The notes: generated by a model from the letters alone, not told the origin. Counted from the stretch's first letter, positions 37,225-46,767 are shown. The stretch is 64,000 bases of DNA from Arcobacter sp. (GCA_002869535.1 PKUK01000009.1:124001-188000); one strand, 5' to 3'. Made by a program: numbers and translations.

Positions 37225-38184
37225 ATGAATATTCTATTTAAAAAATTATTATACCTTATCATTATGCTTTTTATTATTAGCTTGATATCATTTTTAGCAA
37301 TTAATCTGGCTCCCAACTCATTTTTTGCAAGTGGAGAACTAAATCCAAATATTACCCAAGAATCAATAGAGCACTTAAAATCTATCTATGGTTTGGACAA
37401 ACCTCTTTATGTACAATTCTTTTCATGGATTTTTGCAATAGTTCAACTTGATTTTGGGATTTCCTTTAGTTCAGGAGAGATGGTAAAAAATGAAATCCTA
37501 GATAGAATACCAATAACACTAACCATAAATATAATTTCTATGGTTCTTATATTTATAATTTCATTATATTTAGGGATTAAATCAGCTCTAAAAAAATCAT
37601 CTTTTTTTGATAAGTTTACAGGGCAACTCTCTCTTTTAAGTTTTTCTATGCCTTCGTTTTATTTGGCACTACTAGCAGTTTTAATATTTGCTATGAATTT
37701 AGAAGTTTTACCAATAGCAGGATTACATAGTGTAAAAGATGATGGAAGTTTAAATTATTATTTGGATTTTGCATGGCATTTGATTTTACCAATTTTTATA
37801 ATTGTTTTTGGAGGAATTGGAAGTTTAACGTTATATATAAGGTCACTTACAATAGAGATATTAAAAAGTGATTATATCTTTTTTGCAAAAGCTAGAGGAC
37901 TAAATAAAAATCAAATATTAAAATACTATATTTTGCCAAATCTCTATCCTCCAGTTATAACCATACTTGGATTGTCACTTCCAGGTATAATTGGAGGATC
38001 TGTTATACTTGAAACTATATTTTCAATAGATGGAATGGGCTTACTTTTTTTCCATAGTGCCCTAGCACATGATTATCCAGTTATTATGGGGATATTAATT
38101 ATTGGTGCATTTTTAACTCTGCTTGGAAATATATTAGCTGATTTGGTTTTATTAAAACTAAATCCAAATTACAATGAAAAATAA
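37225..38184 (+). CDS. DppB/OppB-type ABC transporter permease
   Basis: Inner-membrane permease of the peptide/nickel ABC family. From the ATG at 37225 the protein has 319 residues and begins MNILFKKLLYLIIML; I prefer this to the ATG at 37210, which overlaps the -10 box. Six hydrophobic segments are visible; the N-terminal part has NLAPNSFFASGE and YGLDKPLYVQFFSWI, and the cytoplasmic ABC-contact (EAA) loop is DYIFFAKARGLNKNQILKYYILPNL. GGSVILETIFSIDGMGLLF is also typical. No DppC, ATPase or binding-protein gene is next to it; a terminator follows. It may work with subunits encoded elsewhere. Confidence 0.88.
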   Translation: MNILFKKLLYLIIMLFIISLISFLAINLAPNSFFASGELNPNITQESIEHLKSIYGLDKPLYVQFFSWIFAIVQLDFGISFSSGEMVKNEILDRIPITLTINIISMVLIFIISLYLGIKSALKKSSFFDKFTGQLSLLSFSMPSFYLALLAVLIFAMNLEVLPIAGLHSVKDDGSLNYYLDFAWHLILPIFIIVFGGIGSLTLYIRSLTIEILKSDYIFFAKARGLNKNQILKYYILPNLYPPVITILGLSLPGIIGGSVILETIFSIDGMGLLFFHSALAHDYPVIMGILIIGAFLTLLGNILADLVLLKLNPNYNEK

Positions 38185-38208
38185 AAAGAGTAACTCGTTA
38201 CTCTTTTT
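38183..38208 (+). terminator. Rho-independent terminator after the permease gene
   Basis: AAAAAGAGTAAC (38183-38194) pairs perfectly over 12 bases with 38197-38208 across a TC spacer, with a T-run in the right arm. It is the second copy of the hairpin at 28438-28455, with a compensating base-pair change. Confidence 0.8.
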
Positions 38209-38216
38209 AGGGTTTG

Positions 38217-38254
38217 CTTCTTTAGATGGAATTTATTTCCATCCATAAAAGAAG
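38217..38254 (+). repeat. Copy B of a repeated intergenic hairpin (permease-panC)
   Basis: Outer arms CTTCTTT (38217-38223) and AAAGAAG (38248-38254) enclose inner arms ATGGAA and TTCCAT. The 21 bases 38218-38238 recur on the other strand at 33252-33272. It lies in the 5' leader region of panC. Confidence 0.6.
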
Positions 38255-38289
38255 TCATTAAAAATAGGAACTAATTTTAAGGAGTTTTA

Positions 38290-39114
38290 TTGCAAATAAT
38301 TAATACGATAGAAGAGTTACAAACTATAAGAAAAGAGTTAAATGGAACAATAGGATTTGTTCCAACTATGGGTGCGTTACATGAAGGGCATATCTCCCTA
38401 ATAAAAAATGCACGGGCAGACAATGATATTGTTGTTGTTTCAATTTTTGTTAATCCAACTCAATTTTCTATAAACGAAGACTTGGATAAATATCCAAGAC
38501 GTGATGCTGCTGATAAAAAAATCTGTGAGCTTTGCAAAGTTGATTACCTTTTTATGCCAGAAGTTGCTATGATGTATCAAAGCAATGATGAAGTTTTAAT
38601 AAAAGCTCCAAAAATACCTAGCTTTATTCTAGAAGGTGAAAAGAGACCTGGACATTTTGATGGAGTTTTACAAGTTGTATTAAAACTGTTTAATTTAGTT
38701 CAACCAACAAATGCTTATTTTGGTAAAAAAGATGCTAAACAACTCTCACTAATATCTCAAATGGTCAAAAATCTTTTTTTACCTATAAACATAGTTGAAT
38801 GTGAAATTATAAGAGAGCAAGATGGACTTGCTATGAGCTCTAGAAATGTTTATTTAACACCAGATGAAAGAAAAGAAGCATTAGCCATTTCAAAATCTTT
38901 AAATGTAACAATAGTATCAATTACAAAAGGGCAAAGAGATAGCAAAATCATAAAAGATAAAATGCATGAAGTTATGTCAAATCTTGATGTTGAATATATT
39001 GCCGTAGTAAATAGAAATTTTGAAGAGATTCAAACAATAGAGGCAAAAAATACAATTATACTAATTGCTTGTAAAGTAGGTACTACAAGACTTATAGATA
39101 ATATTTGGATATAG
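38290..39114 (+). CDS. panC: Pantothenate synthetase
   Basis: PanC joins pantoate and beta-alanine with ATP to make pantothenate, the CoA precursor. The nucleotidylyl-transferase motifs are [18 protein letters not shown] (HxGH-like), [43 protein letters not shown] and the late [19 protein letters not shown]. 274 residues is normal. The start is TTG at 38290 with an AAGGAG site five bases upstream. Other pantothenate genes are not nearby. Confidence 0.95.
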   Translation: MQIINTIEELQTIRKELNGTIGFVPTMGALHEGHISLIKNARADNDIVVVSIFVNPTQFSINEDLDKYPRRDAADKKICELCKVDYLFMPEVAMMYQSNDEVLIKAPKIPSFILEGEKRPGHFDGVLQVVLKLFNLVQPTNAYFGKKDAKQLSLISQMVKNLFLPINIVECEIIREQDGLAMSSRNVYLTPDERKEALAISKSLNVTIVSITKGQRDSKIIKDKMHEVMSNLDVEYIAVVNRNFEEIQTIEAKNTIILIACKVGTTRLIDNIWI

Positions 39115-39135
39115 ACTTTAAAAAGAAGTCTATAT
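39109..39135. terminator. Hairpin at the convergent end of panC and the DUF2892 gene
   Basis: ATATAGACTT (39109-39118) pairs with AAGTCTATAT (39126-39135) over 10 bases with a 7-base loop. It includes both the panC stop and the stop of the leftward gene. No clear T-run follows. Confidence 0.55.
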
Positions 39136-39312
39136 CGTACACTTTTTTGTAATCTTACATAAAGGACAAAAGTTAGTAAGTCCTGCAATCAAAGGTATAA
39201 CACCTAAATAAAACCACGCAATACCTGTAAAAATCCCAACCAATATTAAGATAATCCCTATAGCTATTCTAAACTTTCTACAAAAAAGTTTTATTTTATC
39301 AAATTTGTTCAT
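39130..39312 (-). CDS. DUF2892 (YgaP-type) small membrane protein
   Basis: A 60-residue protein with two membrane helices at about residues 13-30 and 33-46 and a cysteine-containing end (NFCPLCKITKKCTI), as in many short DUF2892 proteins (YgaP membrane part without the rhodanese domain). It begins with a basic stretch, KIKLFCRKFR. Function is unknown; the Cys pair could bind metal or a persulphide, but this is not proven. The spacer 39313-39490 on its right is A/T-rich and holds a 9-bp hairpin (39418-39426 with 39430-39438) and a possible -10 box for rimO (TAAAAT at 39461). Confidence 0.72.
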   Translation of the reverse strand: MNKFDKIKLFCRKFRIAIGIILILVGIFTGIAWFYLGVIPLIAGLTNFCPLCKITKKCTI

Positions 39313-39490
39313 TTTTATTCCTATTTAAAATAAGTTTTTATTATATGTTATTATATATTTTTAAATCATTTTTGTCAAATTTTATATAATTAATTATAAT
39401 AATAAATTATATAAAATAAAATAGAATTATTCTATTTTTGATAAATTCAAACTATTATGCTAAAATTCCAAAAAAATTAATAGGTTATAT

Positions 39491-40831
39491 ATGAAATTTT
39501 CAACACAAAATCCTGAGAAATCATTGCATCTAGTTAGTCTTGGTTGTACAAAAAACCTTGTTGACTCAGAAATTATGCTTGGGAAATTAAGAGATTATAA
39601 AATATCAAATGAGGTAGAGACTTCTGATGTAATTATTGTAAATACTTGCGGGTTTATTGATAGTGCAAAAGAATAGAGTATTAATACAATTTTAAACCTG
39701 CATGATCTTAGAAAAAAAGATTCAGTTTTAGTAATGGCTGGGTGTTTAAGTGAAAGATATAAAGAACAACTTCAAAAAGAGTTACCTGAGATTGATATTT
39801 TTACAGGAGTTGGAGATTATGATAAGATAGATACACTTGTAAATGAAAAAAGAAGTGGTTTTTCAGATGAAGTATTTTTATTAAATGAGACAAATGATAG
39901 AGTAATCACTGGTTCAAATTATCATGCTTATATAAAACTATCAGAAGGGTGTAATCAAGTTTGTTCTTTTTGTGCTATTCCATCTTTTAAAGGAAAACTT
40001 CACTCAAGAACTTTAGAGTCTTTAGTAAAAGAAGTTAAAAACTTGGTGGCACAAGGTTTTTATGATTTTTCTTTTGTTTCACAAGATAGTTCATCATTTT
40101 TAAGGGATTTAGATATTAATAATGGATTAGAACAATTAATTAGTGAAGTTGAAAAAATAGATGGAATCAAAAGTGCTAGAATATTATATCTTTATCCATC
40201 AACTACAACTCTGTCACTTATAAAAAAAATCGAAAACTCAAAAGTATTTGAAAACTATTTTGATATGCCACTACAACACGTAAGCTCTAACATGCTTAAA
40301 ATCATGAAAAGAGGTAAAGGTATAGAAAAACTCAATGAGCTTATGAGAGCCATGAGAGATACTCCTAAATCCTTTGTAAGAACTACATTTATCGTAGGAC
40401 ATCCAGGTGAAACAGAAAATGACTTTAACGAACTATGCTCTTATGTTGAAGAGTATGGATTTGAAAGAGCAAATGTATTTTCATATTCTGATGAAGAGGG
40501 AACAACTGCCTATGATAATACAAATAAGATAGAGCAAAAGACAATTGATGCTAGAGCTGATATTTTAGGTGAAATAATCCAAAGAAAAACTTTAGAATCC
40601 CTAGAAAATGAAGTTGGAAAAATAGTAGATGTTTATATTGATGGACAAAGTGATGAGCATGAATATTTACTAAGTGCTAGAAAGACTATTTGGGCACCTG
40701 AGATTGACGGAGAAATTTATATCAATGATAAAGAGATAAACACAGAATTAACTGTTGGAAAGACTTATCAAGTAAGAATCACTGAATTAGTTGGAGATAA
40801 ACTCATTGGAACGGCAATTAAAGAGCTTTAA
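39491..40831 (+). pseudogene. rimO: Ribosomal protein S12 methylthiotransferase RimO, interrupted by an in-frame TAG
   Basis: RimO is the radical-SAM enzyme that methylthiolates Asp89 of ribosomal protein S12. Auxiliary-cluster cysteines are in [25 protein letters not shown] and MAGCLSERY; the SAM cluster is CNQVCSFC with CAIPSFKGKLHSR after it; a TRAM domain ends the protein. Codon 62 (39674-39676) is TAG, between the second and third auxiliary cysteines, with the frame otherwise intact to 40831 (446 residues in all). Homologues have Glu or Gln here, so GAG to TAG or CAG to TAG would explain it. The upstream fragment is useless, and an internal start at 39734 would lack two cluster ligands. 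tilS overlaps in TAATG. Confidence 0.9.
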
Positions 40832-41805
40832 TGATTGAATTTAATATCAATACTCAAAAAAATCTTTTAGCATTTTCTGCTGGTATTGATTCAACTGCGC
40901 TATTTTTTTTACTTCTTGAAAAAAATATTCCTTTTGATATTGCAATTGTTGATTATAATTTAAGAGCACAATCAAAAGATGAAGTTGCATATGCAAAAGA
41001 GTTAGCTTCTAAATATGATAAAAAATGTTTCACTAAAGAGATAAAACTTGCAAATACATCAAATTTTGAAAAGCACGCAAGGGATATAAGATATGAGTTT
41101 TTTGAAGATATTATAAAAAACGAAAACTACCAATCACTCATTACTGCACATCAACTAAATGATAAACTAGAGTGGTTTTTAATGCAACTAACAAAAGGTG
41201 CTGGCTTAGTTGAATTAATTGGATTAGAAGATAAGACAAGCAAAGAAACATATACTATATATAGACCTCTTCTTGAAGTATCAAAAGATGAACTTCAAAA
41301 TTTTTTAGAAAAAAACAAATTAAAATACTTTATTGATAGTTCCAATAGCGATGAAAAATATAAACGAAACTATTTTAGAAAAAACTTTAGTAATGATTTA
41401 ATAAAAACTTATAAAAATGGAATTAAAAATAGCTTTAAATATTTAGAAAGTGATATCCAATCTCTGAGTTTAAAAGGAAAACCTATTTATAAAAAAGAGT
41501 CTTTAGAAATCTTTACTAATCAAAATGATAAAAATTTAAATATTAAAATAATAGATAAATCTTTAAAAAAAAGAGGTATTTTAATATCAAAAGCTCAAAG
41601 GGATGAAATACTTAAACAAAAAGAGATAAGCATCTCAGATAAAATAAATATTTCAATTACAGATAAATTTATTTATATAGCACCAAAATCAGCTCATGTT
41701 ATGGATAAGGTTTTTAAAGAGAGTTGTAGAATCAATAAAATTCCAAAAAATATAAGAGCTTATATTTTTGAAATAAAGATTGAGCCAAAAGATCTATTTA
41801 TCTAA
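40831..41805 (+). CDS. tilS: tRNA(Ile)-lysidine synthase
   Basis: TilS modifies C34 of the CAU-anticodon tRNA-Ile to lysidine, an essential step for decoding AUA. The PP-loop is FSAGIDSTALFFLLLE at about residues 15-30; the first Gly of the usual SGGxDS is Ala here, as happens in some family members of this phylum. Later motifs are ITAHQLNDKLEWFLMQLTKG and the YRPLLEVSKDELQNFL and DSSNSDEKYKRNYFR stretches. At 324 residues it is the short form. It overlaps rimO by one base (TAATG) and meets the leftward 89-residue gene tail to tail with a 12-base overlap. Confidence 0.92.
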   Translation: MIEFNINTQKNLLAFSAGIDSTALFFLLLEKNIPFDIAIVDYNLRAQSKDEVAYAKELASKYDKKCFTKEIKLANTSNFEKHARDIRYEFFEDIIKNENYQSLITAHQLNDKLEWFLMQLTKGAGLVELIGLEDKTSKETYTIYRPLLEVSKDELQNFLEKNKLKYFIDSSNSDEKYKRNYFRKNFSNDLIKTYKNGIKNSFKYLESDIQSLSLKGKPIYKKESLEIFTNQNDKNLNIKIIDKSLKKRGILISKAQRDEILKQKEISISDKINISITDKFIYIAPKSAHVMDKVFKESCRINKIPKNIRAYIFEIKIEPKDLFI

Positions 41806-42063
41806 AAACTTTTTTACGTTAGAGATTGTTTTTAACTCTGTTAAAATATCTTCTCTATAATTAAATAAAAAGTTTGCATTTTTAAAAAATAGTTCTCTTA
41901 ATTTTAAAAGTTCTTCATGTGTTAGGTCAAAGTCAGTTATTTCTGTAGTTTCTAAATAAGTTAAAGCCCAAGACTTTAACCCCTCTGCTCTTAGTTCATC
42001 TTCTAAAGAATCAACATAAGTTAATCTCTTTAGTGCTTCTAAAGACCAGTCTCGTCTTTCCAT
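41794..42063 (-). CDS. Unassigned helical protein overlapping fliS, possible flagellar chaperone
   Basis: An 89-residue mostly helical protein (MERRDWSLEALKRLTYVDSLEDEL...). Its start lies 25 bases inside the end of fliS in another frame, so it is translated as the last gene of the long flagellar operon. Small helical proteins in this place are often FliT, the FliD chaperone, but I see no sequence signature that proves this. It overlaps tilS by 12 bases at the 3' ends. Confidence 0.55.
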   Translation of the reverse strand: MERRDWSLEALKRLTYVDSLEDELRAEGLKSWALTYLETTEITDFDLTHEELLKLRELFFKNANFLFNYREDILTELKTISNVKKFLDK

Positions 42064-42407
42064 GCTTCTATAAGACCCTGAGATACTTTTTTAACTTGGT
42101 GTATTAAATTAACATTGTCATTAATACCAGCAGTAAAAAGAGTCTCTATTTGATATAGGTATAAACCATCAAGATAGTGTGCAATATCTCCACCATCAAA
42201 GTCTAATACATTTCTTAATTCATCAAAAATTGCAATTGATTTATTTATATATATAAATTTTTCTTCAACGTCGCCATTTTCCATTGCCTCTTCAGCAAAA
42301 GAAAGATATCTAAGTAAACCCTCATATAATTTAAGGATTAATACATATGGGTCGTTACTTACTGCATTTTGTTGATTATAAACATCTAATCCCACCATCA
42401 TCTCCAT
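42039..42407 (-). CDS. fliS: Flagellar export chaperone FliS
   Basis: FliS binds newly made flagellin in the cytoplasm and delivers it to the export gate. The 122-residue protein begins with the family pattern LDVYNQQNAVSNDPYVLILKLYEGLLRYL, followed by helices with FIYINKSIAIFDELRNVLDF and YQIETLF. It follows fliD in the order fliD-fliS, as in most flagellated bacteria. The flagellin gene itself is not in this window. Confidence 0.92.
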   Translation of the reverse strand: MEMMVGLDVYNQQNAVSNDPYVLILKLYEGLLRYLSFAEEAMENGDVEEKFIYINKSIAIFDELRNVLDFDGGDIAHYLDGLYLYQIETLFTAGINDNVNLIHQVKKVSQGLIEAWKDETGL

Positions 42408-42446
42408 CTTTTTCTTGACTCAGAGTATATTATATTAAACCTTAAA

Positions 42447-44012
42447 CTAATTAGAAACAGATTGATTTATCATCATCTCTAAACCTGCAAATTGCGAATT
42501 AAATCTACTAATAATTGTTCCATAGTCTGCAAATTGCTGTGCTAACTGTGCATATTTTGAATCTAAATCTTCCGTTGCTTTTTCTAAATCACTTTCAAGG
42601 GCTGTCTTTCTAGAATCCATATTATTTTCATAAGAAGTAATTATCCCATCAAATCCATCCATATCATCAAGTAAAGTCTTTAATTGTGTACCAAACCCTT
42701 CATTTTCTGCTGTTCCAATAAAAAGATTCTTTAGATTGTCAAAATCATCACTAATTGCTGTATTAAATTCTGTATCATTTAATGACAAGGTACCGGTTTT
42801 ATCAAGTGACAATCCGTAGTTAAATAAATTTAAATCAGAATCTGCCCCATAATTTCCAAAAATCTGATCTTTAACTTGTGAAAGAATAGTTCTTAAAGTA
42901 CTTCTATCATCTATATTAGAATCAGCTGAGTAAAGTTCAGTATCAATAGAATCAACTAAAGTATTATATTTATCAATAAAATCTTTAAAAAGTGTTGAAA
43001 TACTTGTAGTATCTTTTTCAATTGAAATTGAAGATTCTCCTATTTTTACTGCTGTAATTTTTAATCCACCATCTACTGTTACAAGATTTGAGGAGACATC
43101 ATAATCAACCCCATCAATTTTTGCTTGTAAATTTTGTGCAGTTAAAGTATGGTTGTTATTAGTTAAATTTAATCCCAAATCATCATTTGTAACCTCAAGT
43201 GGGCTTCCATCACTTCTTCTAATAGATACAGTTCCATCAACTCCAATAGAGGCATCAAAATCAGGATCTGCATCTATACTTGCGATGAATTGACTATAGT
43301 TATCAACTCCATCAGTTGTAAAATCTGTACCATTTAAAGATAATGTTAGTCCAGCTGCAGGAACTGTTCCAGAAGCAATTGTAGTATCAGATAAGAATTC
43401 ATTAAGCCCTAAGTCAATTCCAGTTTCTGTTATACTTAAAGCATTGTCAGTTCCTGACTTCTCACTTTTTATTACTAATCTAAAAGAATCTGTTCCTACT
43501 GATTCAACTGATGCATTAAAATTAGAGTTTATATTAATCTCTTCTGCTAACTTTTCATAAGTTTTGTTAAGTGTTGAAAACTCTACACCATTGATAACTA
43601 GCATTGATCCTGAAGTTGAAGATACAATAGCATCTTTATCAGCAAATGAAGAAGATTGATATACATCTCTTTGTGCTAATTGTGATACATCTACAGTTGT
43701 TGTACCTGTATTCAAACCTCCAGCATCAACTGCATCAAAATTTACAGACTCACCAGTTGTTGTTGCACTTTTAGTTTCAAAAGCATTTACTCCACCTGAT
43801 ACAAATAGGTCAAATGGTTTTATGGAATTAAGTAAATCTTGCGTTTGAAGTTTTATTTCTGCTACTTTTACTCTCTCTAATTCCCAATTTGAAAGACTTG
43901 TTTCAATTGGTTCAATAGAACCTTTTCTTTCGGCAGATTTTAACTTATCAATTAATTCTTGATTTAAAGTAGAAGCTTGCCCTGTTCCTAATCCTAATAC
44001 ACCTTCAGCCAT
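42447..44012 (-). CDS. fliD: Flagellar filament cap protein FliD
   Basis: FliD forms the cap at the filament tip and helps flagellin to polymerise. The N-terminal FliD_N region starts GVLGLGTGQASTLNQELIDKLKSAE and FliD_C spans roughly residues 290-520, with the coiled-coil ends (MDSRKTALESDLEKATEDLDSKY) that embed in the filament. The middle (about 180-290) is Ser/Thr/Asp-rich and variable. 521 residues is near normal; the Campylobacter protein is longer. It lies 10 bases after flgK and 39 before fliS. Confidence 0.92.
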   Translation of the reverse strand: MAEGVLGLGTGQASTLNQELIDKLKSAERKGSIEPIETSLSNWELERVKVAEIKLQTQDLLNSIKPFDLFVSGGVNAFETKSATTTGESVNFDAVDAGGLNTGTTTVDVSQLAQRDVYQSSSFADKDAIVSSTSGSMLVINGVEFSTLNKTYEKLAEEININSNFNASVESVGTDSFRLVIKSEKSGTDNALSITETGIDLGLNEFLSDTTIASGTVPAAGLTLSLNGTDFTTDGVDNYSQFIASIDADPDFDASIGVDGTVSIRRSDGSPLEVTNDDLGLNLTNNNHTLTAQNLQAKIDGVDYDVSSNLVTVDGGLKITAVKIGESSISIEKDTTSISTLFKDFIDKYNTLVDSIDTELYSADSNIDDRSTLRTILSQVKDQIFGNYGADSDLNLFNYGLSLDKTGTLSLNDTEFNTAISDDFDNLKNLFIGTAENEGFGTQLKTLLDDMDGFDGIITSYENNMDSRKTALESDLEKATEDLDSKYAQLAQQFADYGTIISRFNSQFAGLEMMINQSVSN

Positions 44013-44022
44013 AATTTACTCC

Positions 44023-46767
44023 TTAACTTTTAAGTCCAAGTAGCGTCTGCAACATTTGATCAACTGTTGTTATCATTTTTGCATTTGCAGAATACGCTGC
44101 TTGAAATTTCATTAGATTTATCATCTCTTCATCATTATCAACTTTTGTTTTCAAATCATATGAGTTCTTCAATGATTCAACAACCGCAGTTTGTGTTTCA
44201 AGAATAAAATCACTACTCTCTTTATCCCTTGATATATTTGTTCTTATACCTTGTAAAAATTGAGAAAGAGATGCTGTATCTTTATCGTTTGCTACCATAT
44301 CATTATTTGAATCTTGTCCAAATCCTAAAAATGAAATATCCTCTTTCCATTGGTGTGTTGCCAAGTAATCATAATCTTTTTGTTCTAATCTTCCAACAGC
44401 TACTTTATTAAACTGCATTGTTCTCACGCTTGAACCACTAAACAAATCAATATCATCTGCTATTTCAATGTTATTATCTGTTGCAATTTCACCGTTAATA
44501 TAAGTCCCATCATCATTTTTAATATAACTAGAAGTCATATCAACAAATGTTTTAGCAAAATCATCTAAAGATTTTTTATACTCATCAAATATATTATTTC
44601 CAGAATCTGTGACTAAATTTTCTACTATAGCTTTTAACTTACCATTTGTAATATTTAAAGCCTCATCACGTGTATTTATAGTAATTGCATTACTTGAAGC
44701 CAAACTTCTATCTGCTTCTTTATAAATATAACGAGATGTAACTCCCTCTTTATTATTTATAAGCAATGTTGATGTCATAGTAACAGCTTGAGAACCACTT
44801 GCAGCTGCATTATCTGTAATGGAAAAACTATATGTATGGTCTGTATTTACATCAGCTAACTCATTAGTAGGAGTTGTAAAACTAAAACTTTTAGTTCCTG
44901 CTGGAATTGTAATTTGTCCAGTTTCAATATCATAGGTTATATTATTAGGACTAAATACAGGAGCCTGATCAAAATAATCCCCCGTATCATCAGTAAATGA
45001 TATTTTCATTACTTGTTCAGTACTGCCTGAAGCTTTTAAATCAACTGTATGGGTAATTGAACTTCCATCAACAGCTGCTAAACTTTTTATTGACTCAACT
45101 TGCAATGTCCCACTTGCTTGTGAATCACCGGTAATCTCATTTACACTAGGTATTGCACTTACTATATTGTTTGTGTTTGTAGTAGATGTAGATATCTCAT
45201 AATCTTGTGTTACATCTTTCCCATCATTTACAACACTTAGAACCGAAGTAATTGTATTACTAGTTCCTGTCAATGAGAGTGTATACTCTTGAGTTTTACC
45301 AAATAGTGCAAGAGAAGACTCAGCTGTCCCTGTTCCATATGGTAAAGTTCCAGTCGCTTGTTCAACTGAATCAACAGTTATAGTAAAAGATTCAACCCCT
45401 GAAGGCACTGTTAATTGATTTGTTGTTGCATTATATGTTACACCATTGGTTAAAGTAACAGTTCCTGAAGTTCCATAGTTATCAGATAAATCTATATCAA
45501 AAGTCTCACCTGCACTTGCAGCTCCTAAATCTACAGCATGTGTCACACTTAAGCCATCATCTGCAAATTTACTTTGAATAGTTACTTCATTGCTGTTTAT
45601 TGAAGGGCTTACTGAGTATGTAGCTTCGTTAATAGAGTATGCTTCTTCAGTAAATGTAACTCTACTATCAAATTTCCCATCTGTTCCTGTAACTTTTGCT
45701 TCAATAAGTAAAAACATATCCTGACTATCAACTGTAAATTTATTTCCTTTTTCATCAATTCCATAGTTTCCATTATAGGCTTTTACTTTTGTAGCCATAT
45801 CTGCATTACTATTTATTTTTTCGATTAAGGCTCTTACATAGTTATCTTTATCTACTTTTACAGTTTCATCAACTCCATCGCCATCTAAGTCAAATACCAT
45901 TGTTTCACCGTATTCAACACTAACAGATGTTGTATTATCTAATTCAAAAGTAATTACATCTTCTTCATCAAAAGTATCTGTATCTTTTAATATATTACTT
46001 TTACTTCCAGTTTCAGTAACATATCTATCTATTTGAGCCGTATACTCTTGCCCTAAAGAGAGTTCACCAACAGTTGCATTTGAAATGATAATTTCACCAC
46101 CGATTTTCAACTCATATAAATCAGTTCCTCTATCAACACTTACATCAACATAATCAGATAATTGTTTTTCTAGTAAATCTCTTTTGTCCAATAAGTCATT
46201 AGAAGCAAATCCTTGCTCATTTATTTTTTTATTTATTTTTCCAATATCATTAAGCATTCGATTTACATCATCAATATTTGTTTCCAAGGCTTGTTGAAAA
46301 ACTTTTTCTTGATCTTCAATTCCTTCATAAAGACGATTTAAATCATCAACAATTAATTGTCCACTAATTTTCAATTCATTTTTATAAACTTCATTATTAG
46401 GGTTTGCTCTTAGACTCTCAATTGTCTGAAAATATCTATCTAAATCAAAAGATAAACCAGCCTCATCTGTTTCTTGGAAAATTGATTCAACATTTTCTAG
46501 CATAAAAGATAGTTCGGATTGATAGTTTTCTTTACTGTTTTGTTTAATGATGTTGTCATATAAGTATTGACTAGTGATTCTGATTGTATCATCAACTGAA
46601 ACACCTCTTCCCCAAAGACGGTCATCAGAGATATTCATTTCACTTGTTTCTACAACTCTTTTTTTATATCCCTCAGTATTCATGTTAGAGACATTATTCA
46701 TTGTATTCTCAACAGCAATTCTAGCTGCAGATAGACCAGTTTGTGCAACATTTAACGAATTAAGCAT
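44023..46767 (-). CDS. flgK: Flagellar hook-filament junction protein FlgK, unusually long
   Basis: FlgK (HAP1) joins hook and filament. The conserved ends are clear: the N-terminus LNVAQTGLSAARIAVENTMNNVSNMNTEGY with SFDLDRYFQTIESLRANPNN, and the C-terminal EEMINLMKFQAAYSANAKMI with TVDQMLQTLLG. Total length is 914 residues, against about 550-610 in most relatives. The extra part, roughly residues 370-730, is Thr/Ser/Gly/Asp-rich, lacks Cys and contains two related segments that alternate DLGAASAGETFDIDLSD-like and TVPSGVESFTITVDS-like beta motifs, so it probably forms added surface domains. It is in a leftward operon between flgH and fliD. Confidence 0.93.
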   Translation of the reverse strand: MLNSLNVAQTGLSAARIAVENTMNNVSNMNTEGYKKRVVETSEMNISDDRLWGRGVSVDDTIRITSQYLYDNIIKQNSKENYQSELSFMLENVESIFQETDEAGLSFDLDRYFQTIESLRANPNNEVYKNELKISGQLIVDDLNRLYEGIEDQEKVFQQALETNIDDVNRMLNDIGKINKKINEQGFASNDLLDKRDLLEKQLSDYVDVSVDRGTDLYELKIGGEIIISNATVGELSLGQEYTAQIDRYVTETGSKSNILKDTDTFDEEDVITFELDNTTSVSVEYGETMVFDLDGDGVDETVKVDKDNYVRALIEKINSNADMATKVKAYNGNYGIDEKGNKFTVDSQDMFLLIEAKVTGTDGKFDSRVTFTEEAYSINEATYSVSPSINSNEVTIQSKFADDGLSVTHAVDLGAASAGETFDIDLSDNYGTSGTVTLTNGVTYNATTNQLTVPSGVESFTITVDSVEQATGTLPYGTGTAESSLALFGKTQEYTLSLTGTSNTITSVLSVVNDGKDVTQDYEISTSTTNTNNIVSAIPSVNEITGDSQASGTLQVESIKSLAAVDGSSITHTVDLKASGSTEQVMKISFTDDTGDYFDQAPVFSPNNITYDIETGQITIPAGTKSFSFTTPTNELADVNTDHTYSFSITDNAAASGSQAVTMTSTLLINNKEGVTSRYIYKEADRSLASSNAITINTRDEALNITNGKLKAIVENLVTDSGNNIFDEYKKSLDDFAKTFVDMTSSYIKNDDGTYINGEIATDNNIEIADDIDLFSGSSVRTMQFNKVAVGRLEQKDYDYLATHQWKEDISFLGFGQDSNNDMVANDKDTASLSQFLQGIRTNISRDKESSDFILETQTAVVESLKNSYDLKTKVDNDEEMINLMKFQAAYSANAKMITTVDQMLQTLLGLKS

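Noticed and set aside
33252-38254. Insertion sequence or MITE ends
   Set aside because: The repeats are short hairpins without target-site duplications or a transposase, so a mobile element cannot be supported.
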